Of a DNA stretch of 64,000 nucleotides, positions 16,258-25,500 are shown piece after piece (the first letter of the stretch is position 1; each line of letters starts with the position of its first letter). The notes beneath the pieces are model-generated. The model was not told where the DNA came from, ran no database searches, and saw only the letters and a list, made by a program, of their open reading frames with translations. The stretch covers positions 372,001 through 436,000 of the forward strand of contig NZ_FPAB01000001.1 in NCBI RefSeq assembly GCF_900116145.1, read 5' to 3'. Origin of the DNA: Streptomyces harbinensis (GTDB taxonomy: Bacteria > Actinomycetota > Actinomycetes > Streptomycetales > Streptomycetaceae). The translations under genes were made by a program, and so were the position numbers.

Positions 16258-17025
16258 TCAGCGCGCCCGGGCGGTGGTGGGGGCCGAGCGGCGGGCCGGC
16301 GCGGCCTGGCCGGGGAGGGCGGTGAAGCTGAAGCAGGGCAGCGGACCGGAGAGCCGGAAGTCGGCGTGCCCGGTGTACTCGGCCACGCAGTCGGCGACCG
16401 TGGCCCGGAATTCCTCCTCCGCCTCGCGGCGCAGCAGAAAGGACAGGTTGAGGACGCAGCCGTCCAGTTCGGGCCCGGCGGCCGTGTCGTCCGCCAGAGC
16501 GCGGATCCGGTCCCGGGTACGGACGGCGGCGCGCAGCGCCCGCCGTTGCAGTCCCTCGGCGACGGCCTGGCCCAGCCGGATGCTCGCCTCGTAGCCGGGG
16601 TGGGCGCGCAGCTGGCTGTGCAGCCGGCGCAGCCGGCCGTCCTCGCGCAGCAGCTGCGGCAGCGCGTCCTCCACGACGAGCGCCTTGAGGTTCATCTCCA
16701 CCCGGCCCGCGAGGCGTTCCAGGACGGCCAGCTGCTCCTCGGGGCGGTCGGACAGCCGAGCCCGTACGGTGTCCTCATCGGGTGCCAGGGACCCGAAGCG
16801 CATCGGGATCACCGGTCCGGTGGCGGCCAGCGCGAGCAGGGCGTCCTGGTGGGCGATGATGTCGCGGCGCCTGGCCAGCATCCCGTCCGGTGCGGCGCTG
16901 ATGACCGCCGTCAGCGCTCCGGCGGGCAGGGCGCGCAACGGTTCGGGCGGGCTGCCCACCCCGGTCGGCCCGGTGGGCAGCGGATGACCTGTACGGACGA
17001 CGCCGTACACGTAGATGCGGCTCAT
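16258..17025 (-). CDS. gvpF: Gas vesicle protein GvpF
   Basis: 255 residues of the GvpF/GvpL family. It begins MSRIYVYGVVRTGHPLP, and includes VISAAPDGMLARRRDIIAHQ near residue 50, GPVIPMRFGSLAPDEDTVRA near residue 73, LNLSFLLRREAEEEFRATVA near residue 190, and the closing FRLSGPLPCFSFT. GvpF binds the inner vesicle surface or chaperones GvpA in studied systems. ATG 17025 lies one base after the gvpA stop; the frame is open upstream but reads antisense to gvpA. Confidence 0.9.
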   Translation of the reverse strand: MSRIYVYGVVRTGHPLPTGPTGVGSPPEPLRALPAGALTAVISAAPDGMLARRRDIIAHQDALLALAATGPVIPMRFGSLAPDEDTVRARLSDRPEEQLAVLERLAGRVEMNLKALVVEDALPQLLREDGRLRRLHSQLRAHPGYEASIRLGQAVAEGLQRRALRAAVRTRDRIRALADDTAAGPELDGCVLNLSFLLRREAEEEFRATVADCVAEYTGHADFRLSGPLPCFSFTALPGQAAPARRSAPTTARAR

Positions 17026-17026
17026 C

Positions 17027-17470
17027 TCAGTCCCCGGCCTCTCCGAGTCTGCCCGGCAGTGCGCTCCTGACCTTGTCCTTGGCCCCGCCCGCGGCCTTCT
17101 TGGCCTTGCTGGCCACGCCCTTGGCCTTCTTCTCGCCGGCCTTGGCGGCGTGCTTGGCGCCCTTCTCCCCGGCCTTGCGGACCATGCCGCCACCGCCCGC
17201 GCCGCCGAAGAGTTCGGGGACGGTGCGGCTGCGGGTGTCGGCCTCCAGGTCCATGCGGTTGCAGGCTTCGGCGAACCGCAGATACGTGTCGACGCTGGCG
17301 ATGACGATTCTTATGTCCACCTTGACGATCTCGATCCCGACGAGGGAGACCCGCAAGAAGACATCGATGACCATGCCACGGTCGAGGATGATGTCGATGA
17401 CGTCGTAGAGGGTGCCCGTACGCGGCACGCAGGCGACATCATCCCGGTAGGTGGTGGTGGTCGTGCTCAT
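17027..17470 (-). CDS. gvpA: Gas vesicle structural protein GvpA with basic C-terminal tail
   Basis: 147 residues. Residues 20-75 hold the wall-protein core: LYDVIDIILDRGMVIDVFLR, SLVGIEIVKVDIRIVIASVD and TYLRFAEACNRMDL. After about residue 95 comes a Lys/Ala/Gly-rich tail resembling a histone H1-like tail, absent from short cyanobacterial GvpA. I recall long tails in streptomycete homologues. The tail's charge is opposite to that of the polyacidic protein encoded three genes downstream. GvpA is the main rib-forming wall protein. Confidence 0.92.
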   Translation of the reverse strand: MSTTTTTYRDDVACVPRTGTLYDVIDIILDRGMVIDVFLRVSLVGIEIVKVDIRIVIASVDTYLRFAEACNRMDLEADTRSRTVPELFGGAGGGGMVRKAGEKGAKHAAKAGEKKAKGVASKAKKAAGGAKDKVRSALPGRLGEAGD

Positions 17471-17492
17471 GAGGCTCTCCCTCGGTCGGAGG

Positions 17493-17783
17493 TCAGTCGT
17501 CGGTGGCGCACCGGCGGTAGCGGCGCACCCGCTCGTACTGCACGAGACGGCCGTCGCGGTCGAGATCGACCTCGTAGGTGGCCATCAGACTGGTGGTGTC
17601 GGGGATGCGGGGCACTTCGACCACGTCGACGCGTACCCGCCATCCCTTGTCGATGGGACTGACGGCCGATACGCCGTCGACCGTGTGCCCGGTGAGCGCG
17701 GCCAGGCGGTGCCCGGCCCGGCGGGCGGCGCCGACGGGCCCCTTGACGGGGGCGGGACGGCGCTTGGCAGGGTGGTCTGCCAT
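17493..17783 (-). CDS. gvpO: Gas vesicle protein GvpO
   Basis: 96 residues. A basic N-terminus is followed by the GvpO core: VDGVSAVSPIDKGWRVRVDV, VVEVPRIPDTTSLMATYEV and DRDGRLVQYERVRRYRR. It is the promoter-proximal gene of the minus-strand operon and lies 22 bases before gvpA. GvpO is required for vesicle formation in haloarchaea and is conserved in streptomycete gvp operons. No gvpN ATPase is present here. Confidence 0.88.
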   Translation of the reverse strand: MADHPAKRRPAPVKGPVGAARRAGHRLAALTGHTVDGVSAVSPIDKGWRVRVDVVEVPRIPDTTSLMATYEVDLDRDGRLVQYERVRRYRRCATDD

Positions 17784-18214
17784 GCCCCCATCACGTCACG
17801 CCGCCCCGGCGGGCGCACCCGCTGTTGAGCTGTTGGGACCGCCCCTGCGGGCCGGTCGGGTGGCGCGCCCGCCCGTGGTGGGGCCGCCGACAGGGCCGCC
17901 CCGGAGCACGGTGACCGTCTCGCCGGTCGACGAATTGGCCGAGCGGGCCCGGGAAGCGCCCTCCCCGATGAGGAGTTGCCGGGAACGCTCTCGGCACTCC
18001 TGGGCTGCACTCACTGCCTTCACGTGACCGAGCACGTTCCGAAAAGACTTCATGCGGTCAGCCGTTGGCCCAAGCCATCGGCTCGGCCGCACGTGGTCGA
18101 CAGAGGCACTTCATTCGATGGGGTGATGTCGGCACTGCCCTTTCCGGTGCACGGGTAATGGGCCATTGAGTCATCGTGACTTCGCCCGGAAGGCGCGGAA
18201 CTACCGGAGGCAAC
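17784..18214. other. 431-base divergent intergenic region
   Basis: This region separates gvpO (minus) from the secreted-protein gene (plus) and must hold both promoters. Its right half is visibly lower in GC than the flanks. I see no convincing gene. A minus-strand frame from ATG 18053 to 17796 is open, but it has no ribosome site and no recognisable sequence. Confidence 0.6.
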
Positions 18215-18808
18215 GTGAAGGCCCGAAAGCGCCGGAATGGAATCCTGGGGAGCAAGAGCCGAGTCACAGCGGCGGCGGTCTCGGCAATGATCGCGGTGGG
18301 GACGCTGGCGAGCCCGGCTACCGCGACGAACGCGAGCGCAATGGGCGACCGGACCGTCCAGGACCAGTCGCCGGTCCCCGGCGAGTACTGCCGCCCCTGG
18401 GAGAGCTTCTACGGCAGGGGAGGAAAAACGTATGTGTCCACGCGGGTCTGCCTTCTGGTCGATGCGCAGGGAAACGTGAAAGTCAAGATCTACACCCAGG
18501 ACAGCATCTGGCAGAACTGGCTCGGCGTCTGGAACGCCGCCACCGTGGGCGCTCCGGCCTACTGGAGGTCCGACGGTTCGGTCAGCAAGGGCACCTCGCA
18601 GATTCTCGTGTACAACACGGGTGACATCACACAGACGAGGAGCTGGGGAAGTGCTGTCGCCCCGCAATCGGCGCCGCTGGAGGGATGCGGCGTCTACGAT
18701 GTCATGTTCAATTTCTTTCAACGGGGTCCGGAACACGTCGGTGACGAGCACGTCATCGACCCCGACACGCGCTACTACAACAAGGACTTCGTGATTCCCT
18801 GCGACTGA
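18215..18808 (+). CDS. Orphan secreted protein with four cysteines
   Basis: 197 residues. The start is GTG 18215 with GGAGG four bases upstream; an earlier GTG at 18176 lacks one. The signal peptide has basic residues KARKRR, a hydrophobic core VTAAAVSAMIAVGTLA and a likely cut after ASPATA. The mature domain is Trp/Tyr-rich with cysteines in GEYCRPW, TRVCLL, EGCGVY and the penultimate residue (PCD), enough for two disulfides. I recognise no family. Codon use is less GC-biased than in neighbours, which hints at separate origin. It lies between the gas vesicle operon and a tRNA gene. The function is unknown. Confidence 0.75.
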   Translation: MKARKRRNGILGSKSRVTAAAVSAMIAVGTLASPATATNASAMGDRTVQDQSPVPGEYCRPWESFYGRGGKTYVSTRVCLLVDAQGNVKVKIYTQDSIWQNWLGVWNAATVGAPAYWRSDGSVSKGTSQILVYNTGDITQTRSWGSAVAPQSAPLEGCGVYDVMFNFFQRGPEHVGDEHVIDPDTRYYNKDFVIPCD

Positions 18809-18983
18809 CCCACCGCCCACCGGGAGCCACCGGCCGGGCCCACGGGCTCGTCGCCTCCCTGCCCCGGATGCACCGGGCCGTCCACTTCTGCGTGGCCCCG
18901 ATCGGTCGCCCTGACGGAGCGAGATCACTTCCGTTGGTCACGTGGTTGTTCACGCCGCGCCTCCGAAGGCCGGCGGAGAAACG

Positions 18984-19010
18984 AAAAACCCCAGCTCAGC
19001 TGGGGTTTTT
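18984..19010. terminator. Strong bidirectional intrinsic terminator
   Basis: A5, then CCCCAGC-TCA-GCTGGGG, then T5 forms a 12-bp hairpin with flanking A and T tracts. It is immediately downstream of tRNA-Leu (minus strand) and can also stop plus-strand transcription from the secreted-protein gene. Confidence 0.92.
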
Positions 19011-19017
19011 CCGAAGT

Positions 19018-19101
19018 GTCCGAGGGGGGACTTGAACCCCCACGCCCATAAGAGGGCACTAGCACCTCAAGCTAGCGCGTCTGCCATTCCGCCACCCGGA
19101 C
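19018..19101 (-). tRNA. tRNA-Leu (anticodon GAG)
   Basis: The minus strand reads GTCCGGG at the 5' end, pairing (one G-U) with CTCGGAC at the 3' end. It has a D-arm with GGCGGAATGGCAGACGC. The anticodon stem encloses loop TTGAGGT, giving anticodon GAG. It has a long variable arm (TGCCCTCTTATGGGCG), typical of class II tRNA-Leu, and a T-arm GGGGGTTCAAGTCCCCC. CCA is not encoded. Length is 84 bases. Confidence 0.95.
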
Positions 19102-19246
19102 GAGGTGTGTCGTTGCGACGACGACAACGATACCAAGCTTCGCCGGGTGGTCGGGACCTTGACCGCGTGTGATCATTTGGTGACTTCGGTGGGATGTGGT
19201 GGGGATTTGCGCGATGTCTTGACGCACTCTCCCGGCGGTGGGTTCA

Positions 19247-19260
19247 TGGGAGCGCTCCCA
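19247..19260 (+). promoter_or_regulatory. CebR operator (perfect 14-bp palindrome) before the mannanase gene
   Basis: TGGGAGCGCTCCCA is the consensus operator of CebR, the cellobiose-responsive LacI-family repressor of streptomycete cellulolytic genes. A possible -35 (TTGACG, 19219-19224) lies upstream, so the operator covers the expected -10/start region. The mannanase should be repressed without cello-oligosaccharides. The operator match is direct; the repressor gene itself is not in this window. Confidence 0.9.
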
Positions 19261-19298
19261 ATCAGGCTCTTCTTCGCCCCTCACTCCCTGGAGTCGCA

Positions 19299-20684
19299 GT
19301 GAGAACAGCAAGAAGCACCACGTCACGGAAACGCCCCTGGACCCGTCTGCTGACCGCCCTGACCGGGCTGGTCGGCGTCGCCGTGCTCGGTGGCCTCGGG
19401 CCGGCCTCCGCGCAGGCCCAGGAGGAGACGGCGCTCGCCACCGGTCTGCACATCAGTGACGGACGGCTGGTGGAGGGCAACGGCAACGACTTCATCATGC
19501 GCGGGGTCAATCACGCCCACACCTGGTACCCGAACGAGACCCAGTCGCTCGCCGATGTGAAGGCCCTCGGGTCGAACACGGTCCGGGTGGTGCTCTCCAA
19601 CGGTCACCGCTGGAGCGAGAACAGCCCCTCGGACGTCGCCTCGGTGATCGAGGACTGCAAGGCCAACCGGCTCATCTGCGTCCTGGAGGTGCACGACACC
19701 ACCGGGTACGGCGAGGAGCCGGAGGCCGGGACGCTCGACGGGGCCGCGGACTACTGGATCGGGCTCAAGGACGTCCTCGACGGTGAAGAGGACTACATCA
19801 TCATCAACATCGGCAACGAGCCGTGGGGCAACACCAACCCCGCGGGCTGGACCGCGCCCACCATCGCGGCGATCCAGAAGCTGCGCGACGCCGGTTTCGC
19901 GCACACGATCATGATCGACGCGCCGAACTGGGGCCAGGACTGGGAAGGTGTGATGCGCGCCACCGCGCAGTCCGTCTACGAGGCCGACCCCACCGGCAAT
20001 CTGATCTTCTCCATCCACATGTACAGCGTCTACGACACGGCGGAGAAGATCACCGACTATCTGGAGTCCTTCGTCCGGGCGGGGCTGCCACTGGTCATCG
20101 GGGAGTTCGGCGGCCCGCCGGACGAGTGGGGCGACCCGGACGAGGACGCCATGCTGGCCGCCGCCGAGCAGTACCGGCTCGGCTATCTGGCCTGGTCCTG
20201 GAGCGGTAACACCGATCCGATCCTCGACCTGGCCATCGGCTTCGACCCGAGCCGGCTCAGCTCCTGGGGCGAGCGCATCTTCCACGGGGTGAACGGCATC
20301 GCCGAGACCTCCAAGGAGGCCACCGTCTTCGGCGACGACGGCGGCAGCGGGCCGCAGCCGGGCGCCGGGTGCGCGGTCGGCTACCGGGTGGTCGGCGAGT
20401 GGGGCGACGGCTTCCAGGGGGAGATCGTCATCCGCAACACCGGCACCTCCGCCATCAACGGCTGGAGCCTCGCCTTCGCCTTCCCCAGCGGTCAGACCGT
20501 GACCAGCATGTGGGGCGGCAGCGTCACCCAGAGCGGCGGCAGCGTGACGGTCACCCCGGCCGCGTACACCGCCACCATCCCGGCCGGCGGCTCCGTCTCG
20601 GTCGGGTTCCTCGGCAGCAAGGGGAGCGCCAACAACGCGCCCACCGGGTTCACCCTGGGCGGCTCCGCCTGCGCGAGCGTCTGA
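19299..20684 (+). CDS. manA: Secreted endo-beta-1,4-mannanase, GH5 plus CBM2
   Basis: 461 residues from GTG 19299, with GGAG five bases upstream. A Tat/Sec-like signal (RKRPWTRLLTALTGLVGVAV) ends near AQAQ. The catalytic domain (about residues 48-350) resembles Streptomyces ManA (GH5_8): GLHISDGRLVEGNG, TVRVVLSNGHRWS, LEVHDTTGYGE, the acid/base Glu in NIGNEPWGN, and the nucleophile Glu in VIGEFGGP. A short Gly/Ser/Pro linker leads to a C-terminal CBM2 (about residues 360-461) with bracketing cysteines in GAGCAVGY and GSACASV. It would hydrolyse mannan outside the cell while bound to cellulose. Regulation by CebR is predicted from the upstream operator. Confidence 0.9.
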   Translation: MRTARSTTSRKRPWTRLLTALTGLVGVAVLGGLGPASAQAQEETALATGLHISDGRLVEGNGNDFIMRGVNHAHTWYPNETQSLADVKALGSNTVRVVLSNGHRWSENSPSDVASVIEDCKANRLICVLEVHDTTGYGEEPEAGTLDGAADYWIGLKDVLDGEEDYIIINIGNEPWGNTNPAGWTAPTIAAIQKLRDAGFAHTIMIDAPNWGQDWEGVMRATAQSVYEADPTGNLIFSIHMYSVYDTAEKITDYLESFVRAGLPLVIGEFGGPPDEWGDPDEDAMLAAAEQYRLGYLAWSWSGNTDPILDLAIGFDPSRLSSWGERIFHGVNGIAETSKEATVFGDDGGSGPQPGAGCAVGYRVVGEWGDGFQGEIVIRNTGTSAINGWSLAFAFPSGQTVTSMWGGSVTQSGGSVTVTPAAYTATIPAGGSVSVGFLGSKGSANNAPTGFTLGGSACASV

Positions 20685-20691
20685 GGCACCT

Positions 20692-20728
20692 CCGGGGCCC
20701 GGGCCGCGCGGAGCGGACCGGGCCCCGG
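20692..20728. terminator. Terminator between convergent genes
   Basis: A perfect 11-bp stem (CCGGGGCCCGG / CCGGGCCCCGG) around a 15-base loop lies in the 72-base gap between the mannanase (plus) and the ABC permease (minus). Confidence 0.8.
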
Positions 20729-20756
20729 ACTCGTGCACGGGGGCAGGGGCAGGGGG

Positions 20757-21566
20757 TCAGAGGAACAGGTCCTTGCGCCGGAACAGGTGCACCGAGATCG
20801 CCGAGACCACCACCGAGGCGGCGGTCAGCCCCACCACCACCGCGAGGAACACCCCGGTGTTGCCGACGTGCCGGTCGACGTCGAACAGGGAGAAGACCGT
20901 CAGATAGCGCAGCCACGACAGATGCGGGCTCAGCGGCTCCACCATGCTGAGGAAGTACTGGAAGATGACCAGGCCGGTCGAGCCCGCGAGGGCTTCGACG
21001 CCGGTCTTCGTCAGCATCCGGATCAGGAAGACGACCGAGCCGAGGAAGAGGAACAGCACCAGCAGATTGACGTTCAGCACCACCATGCCCCGCCATTCGA
21101 CGGGCGAGCCCCAGTCGAACACCAGCTGGCCCACCACCATGGAGACCAGCGAGACCACGGCGATGCCCACCGACGCCAACAGGAAGAACACCAGGCGCGC
21201 GATCAGGTACGACGCCCGGGGCAGCGAGCCGTTGAGAAAGTAGTTCAGCGAGGTGTCGTCGATCGGCTTGGAGACGAGCCGGTGTCCCAGCAGCAGGACG
21301 AGCGCCATCATGAAGTAAAGGTGGAGCGAGTTGTAATAGTTCGCCGTCAGAAAGCCGAAATACTCGGTCTGGTCCCCCGACACGCCCAGGGCCTGCCGCA
21401 GTTGCTCGGGGATCGTCTCCAGCATCTCCGTGTAGGTGGCGTCGGCCGACAGCAGCGGGAAGAGCCAGGCCAGCGACAGCACCATGGAGCCGATCACCAC
21501 GGCGGCACCGGCCAGCAGCGGGGCATTGGTGAGGAAGGAATACCTCAGTACGGTCCGGTTCATCAC
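20757..21566 (-). CDS. ABC-2-type transporter permease
   Basis: About 269 residues with six hydrophobic segments (roughly residues 15-40, 70-90, 110-135, 140-165, 185-205, 235-260). It lacks an ATPase domain. The start is GTG 21566 or ATG 21563: the sequence GTGATGA places both on the stop of the ATPase gene, so the pair is coupled. The last gene of the minus-strand synthetase operon, it probably forms the membrane channel of an exporter. Export or self-protection for the depsipeptide is inferred from position only. Confidence 0.82.
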   Translation of the reverse strand: MMNRTVLRYSFLTNAPLLAGAAVVIGSMVLSLAWLFPLLSADATYTEMLETIPEQLRQALGVSGDQTEYFGFLTANYYNSLHLYFMMALVLLLGHRLVSKPIDDTSLNYFLNGSLPRASYLIARLVFFLLASVGIAVVSLVSMVVGQLVFDWGSPVEWRGMVVLNVNLLVLFLFLGSVVFLIRMLTKTGVEALAGSTGLVIFQYFLSMVEPLSPHLSWLRYLTVFSLFDVDRHVGNTGVFLAVVVGLTAASVVVSAISVHLFRRKDLFL

Positions 21567-22438
21567 GCCGCCTCTCCTCGGTACGCCTCACGGAAGTAGT
21601 CGCGGAACGACTGGCGTTCGGTCTCCACGTCGGCCACCGGGTGCCGGGCCAGGCTCGTGACGATCTCCCCGGTGTCGCCCCGGGGCCGGAAGACCAGGGC
21701 GCGAGGCCCGGCCTGTTCGACCGCGAAGCCGGGGAAGGAGGACGCGGCGACGTCCTCGGTGAATGTGACGCGCAGTGTGGTGCGCAGCGCGGCGCGCACC
21801 GAGTCCATCGTCTGGTGGGAGACGATGCGCCCGTCCCGGATGATGCTGATGCGGTCGGCGACCGCCTCCACCTCCTCGAAGATGTGGGAGGAGAGCAGGA
21901 TGGTGGTGCCCGCCCGCTTGGCCTCGACGAGCAGCGCGATCAGCTCGTCCTGCATCAGCGGGTCGAGTCCGCTGGCGGGCTCGTCGAGGATGACCACCTC
22001 GGGGTCGGTCATGAAGGTCGCGATGATGGCGAGCTTCTGCTTCATCCCCTTGGACATCTTGCCGATCGGCGTGTCCAGCCGCAGCCGGAGCCGTTCGACG
22101 AGTTCGTACCGCCGGGTGGGGTCGGGGTGGCCGCGCAGCTCGCCCTGCATGCGCAGGAAGGTGCGGGCCGAGATGCCCTGCGGGAAGCCGATCTCTCCGG
22201 GGAGGTAGCCCAGGCGTGCCTTGGCCGCCACCGGTTCCTTCCAGCAGTCGTGGCCGTTGATCTCCGCGCGCCCGGCGTCCTGCTGGAGGTATCCCATGAG
22301 GTGGCGGATGGTGGTGGACTTGCCGGCTCCGTTCGGGCCGATGAACCCCAGCACCTCCCCCCGTCCCACCTCAAGGTTGACCTCGAACACCCCCTGGAAG
22401 GGGGTGAATCGCTTGGTCAGCCCTTCGACCTTGATCAT
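21563..22438 (-). CDS. ABC transporter ATP-binding protein
   Basis: 291 residues. Walker A is GPNGAGKST near residue 37. The signature motif is MSKGMKQKLAII near residue 130, a degenerate LSGGQ common in drug-type ABC-2 exporters. Walker B is VVILDEPASGLDP near residue 150, and the H-loop is LLSSHIFEEVE. A roughly 75-residue C-terminal extension follows. The start ATG 22438 has GGAAAGGAG upstream. It follows the second synthetase by 95 bases and overlaps the permease. Likely efflux of, or resistance to, the product of the adjacent synthetases. Confidence 0.88.
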   Translation of the reverse strand: MIKVEGLTKRFTPFQGVFEVNLEVGRGEVLGFIGPNGAGKSTTIRHLMGYLQQDAGRAEINGHDCWKEPVAAKARLGYLPGEIGFPQGISARTFLRMQGELRGHPDPTRRYELVERLRLRLDTPIGKMSKGMKQKLAIIATFMTDPEVVILDEPASGLDPLMQDELIALLVEAKRAGTTILLSSHIFEEVEAVADRISIIRDGRIVSHQTMDSVRAALRTTLRVTFTEDVAASSFPGFAVEQAGPRALVFRPRGDTGEIVTSLARHPVADVETERQSFRDYFREAYRGEAA

Positions 22439-22533
22439 CTGTGCTCCTTTCCTGCTTCGGTGTCCGGCTGCCGGACGGTGTCGCACCGGGGCCGGCGGGC
22501 GCGGTGCGCGCCCGCCGGCCCCGGTGAGGGTGG

Positions 22534-25500
22534 TCAGCGCGGGGCGCCGCAGTGCTGGTCGAGCAGCCGGGCGACCTCGGTGACGTGCGGTGCGCGCAGC
22601 ATCGAGGCGTGGTCGCCGGGGATGTCGACGAAGGTGACCTCGCGGGTGGTGTAGCGCGACCAGTCGGAGAAGAGCCGCGCGACGTCGGTCCCGTGCTCCC
22701 CGGTGCGGAAGACGAAGACCGGGATGTCCAGCGCGCGGTCGGGCAGGGCCACCTCGCGCGAGTACATCAGCTGGTGCATCTGGAGCCGCAGGAACCGGTC
22801 GAGGTATTCGGCGCTGAGGAACGCGGAGACCCGCGGGTCCTTGCGGGCCCGTTCCAGCAGGACGCGCTTGGCCTCCTCGTACGGGAGCTGCCGCAGCCGG
22901 TCGCGGTCCTGGTCCAGCATGCCGCCGATGCCCATGGCGAGGATGAAGACCCGGGTCTCCTCCTCGGTGAGGTCGGCGTCGGCCACCGGGATGTCGCCGA
23001 GGTTCGGCGGGGTGTCGAGGATGATCAGGCCCTTGGGCTTGACGCCCTTGTCGATGAGCGCCGAGGCCAGGTGGAAGGCGATGTGGCCGCCGAGCGAGTG
23101 CCCGCCGACGTAGCCGCTGTTGCCGAGGACGTCCTGCGCCGCCTCGTAGCAGAAGTCGACCGCTTCCTCGAAGCTCGGCAGGACCAGGCTCTCCCCGGCG
23201 CCGAGCCCCGGTGCCTCGACGCCGTGGATCCGGCCGAATCCCCGCAGGTGGCGGGCGAGTTCGATGTAGCCGAGCACGGTGCCGCCGGCCGGCGGGGCGA
23301 GCACCAGGTCGGGTCCGTCGCCGGGCTCCGGCCGCAGCCGTACCAGCTTGGCGGCGGGCCGGCCGCCCCGGGCGGTCAGCTGCTGCTCGTGGTCCTCCAG
23401 CGCCGCGGCGAGGGTGCGTACGTCCGGGTAGAGGAAGACCTGCTTGGGGTCGACGGGCACGCCTTCCTCGCGGAGCACCGACACCAGCTTGATGGTGAGC
23501 AGCGAGTCGCCGCCCAGGTCGAAGAAGGAGTCGTCCGGGCCGACGTGCGGCACGTTCAGTACGGCGGCGTACGCGGCCAGCAGCCGCTCGGCGTGCGGTG
23601 GCAGGGGCTCGGCGGTGCCGGTCGCGGCGGCCGGCTCCGCCGGGGCGGTGGCGGTGCCGGTGCGCAGCAGGGCGACGTCCACCTTGCCGCTGCTCTTGAG
23701 CGGCAGCGCGTCGTACACCTGGATCGCCGAGGGCACCGCGTAGGGCGGAAGCAGGGTACGCACGCGGGTGCGCAGTTCGGCGGCGTCCGTCCCGTCCGCC
23801 GCCACGTGCGCGGCGAGTGCGCCGCCGGCGTCGGGGAGGCTGAGGACGAAGGCGTCGCGGACGCCGGGGAGCGAGCACAGCGCGGTGCGTACCGCGTCGA
23901 GTTCCACCCGGTGGCCCCGCACCTTGACCTGGCCGTCCTTGCGGCCCCGGTAGTGGATCACGCCGTCGGCGTCCTGGGTGGCGAAGTCGCCGGTGCGGTA
24001 GAGGCGTTCGCCGGGGAGGGCGGGAAGCTCGGTGAAGCGGCGGGCGGTCTCCTCGGTATTGCCGACGTAGCCGAGGGCCAGTCCTTCGCCGCCGACGTAC
24101 AGTTCGCCCTGGACGCCGAACGGCACCACCTGGCCGCTCTCGTCGGCGACGAGGGCGGTACGGCCCCGGATCGGCCGGCCGATGGGGACCGGTCCGTCGA
24201 CCGGGGCGGTCATGGTGTGGGTGGTGGTGAAGGTGGTGTTCTCGGTGGGGCCGTAGCCGTTGGTGATCCGGGTTCCCGGGGAGCGCTCCAGCACCCGGTT
24301 GACGTGCTCGGGCGAGACGACGTCGCCGCCCACCAGCAGGTCTGCGACCCCGGTGAACAGCGCGGGGTCCGCGTCGGTGAGCTGGTGGAACAGCGGGGCG
24401 CTCACCCACATCAGGGTGGGCTGCGAGCGTTCGATCTCGGCGCGCAGCCGGGTGACGTCGAGGATGTTCTCCTTGTCGGTGAGGACGAGGGTGCCGCCGT
24501 TGAGCAGCGGCGCCCACACCTCCAGGGTGGCGGCGTCGAAGGACAGCGATCCGGTCTGGAGCACCCGGGTGCCGGTGCCGAAGGAGATCCAGTCCGGGTC
24601 CCTGACCAGGCCCACCACGCTGGAGTTGGCGATGGCGACGCCCTTGGGCCGGCCGGTGGTGCCGGAGGTGAACATGACGTACGCCTCGTCGGCGCCGGAG
24701 ATCTCCCGGTGCGGCGGGGCGGCGGCGGCCGGGCCGGAGGGTATCTCCCGTACCGCTCCGGTGCGTTCGCCGTCCGCGTCGATGCCGGTCCAGCCGCCGG
24801 TGGTGAGGTGGCCGCGGATGCCGCCGGCCCGCAGGACGGCGGCGGTCACCGGCGCCGGCTGCTCGGGGTCGACGGGTACGTAGGAGGCGCCGAGCCGCAG
24901 GACGGCGAGCATGCCGGTGATCGTGTCGATGCGCTTGGCCGCGTCCAGGGCGACCCGGTCGCCGGCCGCCACGCCGTGTCCGGCGAGGTGTGCGGCGAGT
25001 GCGGCGCTGCGGTCGTCCAGCTCCCGGTAGGTGAGGGTGTCCGCGCCGTGTTCCAGGGCGGTGCGGTCCGGGTGGGCGCGGGCGGTGGCGGCGAACGCCG
25101 CGGCCACCGAGCCCTGTTCGGGCACCGCGCGGGTGTTGCGGCCCAGGGTCAGGGCCCGTTCGCGTTCCCCGGCGGGTACCACGGCCAGCTCGCCCACCGG
25201 TGTGCGCGGGCCGGCGGCCATGGCCTCGATCAGGGTGCGGAACGCCTGCTGCCAGCCGCGTACCGTCTCGGCCCGGAACAGGGCGGTGGCGTACTCGAAG
25301 GCGAGGACGAGGCCGTTCTCCCGCTCGTAGGCGTGCAGCGAGAAGTCGAAGCGGGCGATGGGGTGGCGCAGTTCCAGCGGGGCGCGGGTGGTGCCGGTGA
25401 ACTGCGGGAAGCCCTCCATCGGCACGTAGTTGAACATGGTCTGCACCAGCGGCGGGCGGGAGGTGTCCCGTTCGGGCCCGAAGCGGGCCACCATGTGGTC

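Noticed and set aside
17796-18053. Possible 85-codon gene starting MKSFRNVLGHVKAVS between gvpO and the secreted protein
   Set aside because: No ribosome site, no recognisable sequence, and weak third-position bias; more likely part of a divergent promoter region.
19018-19101. tRNA-Leu as an attachment site of an integrated element
   Set aside because: I found no integrase gene and no obvious second copy of the tRNA 3' end nearby.
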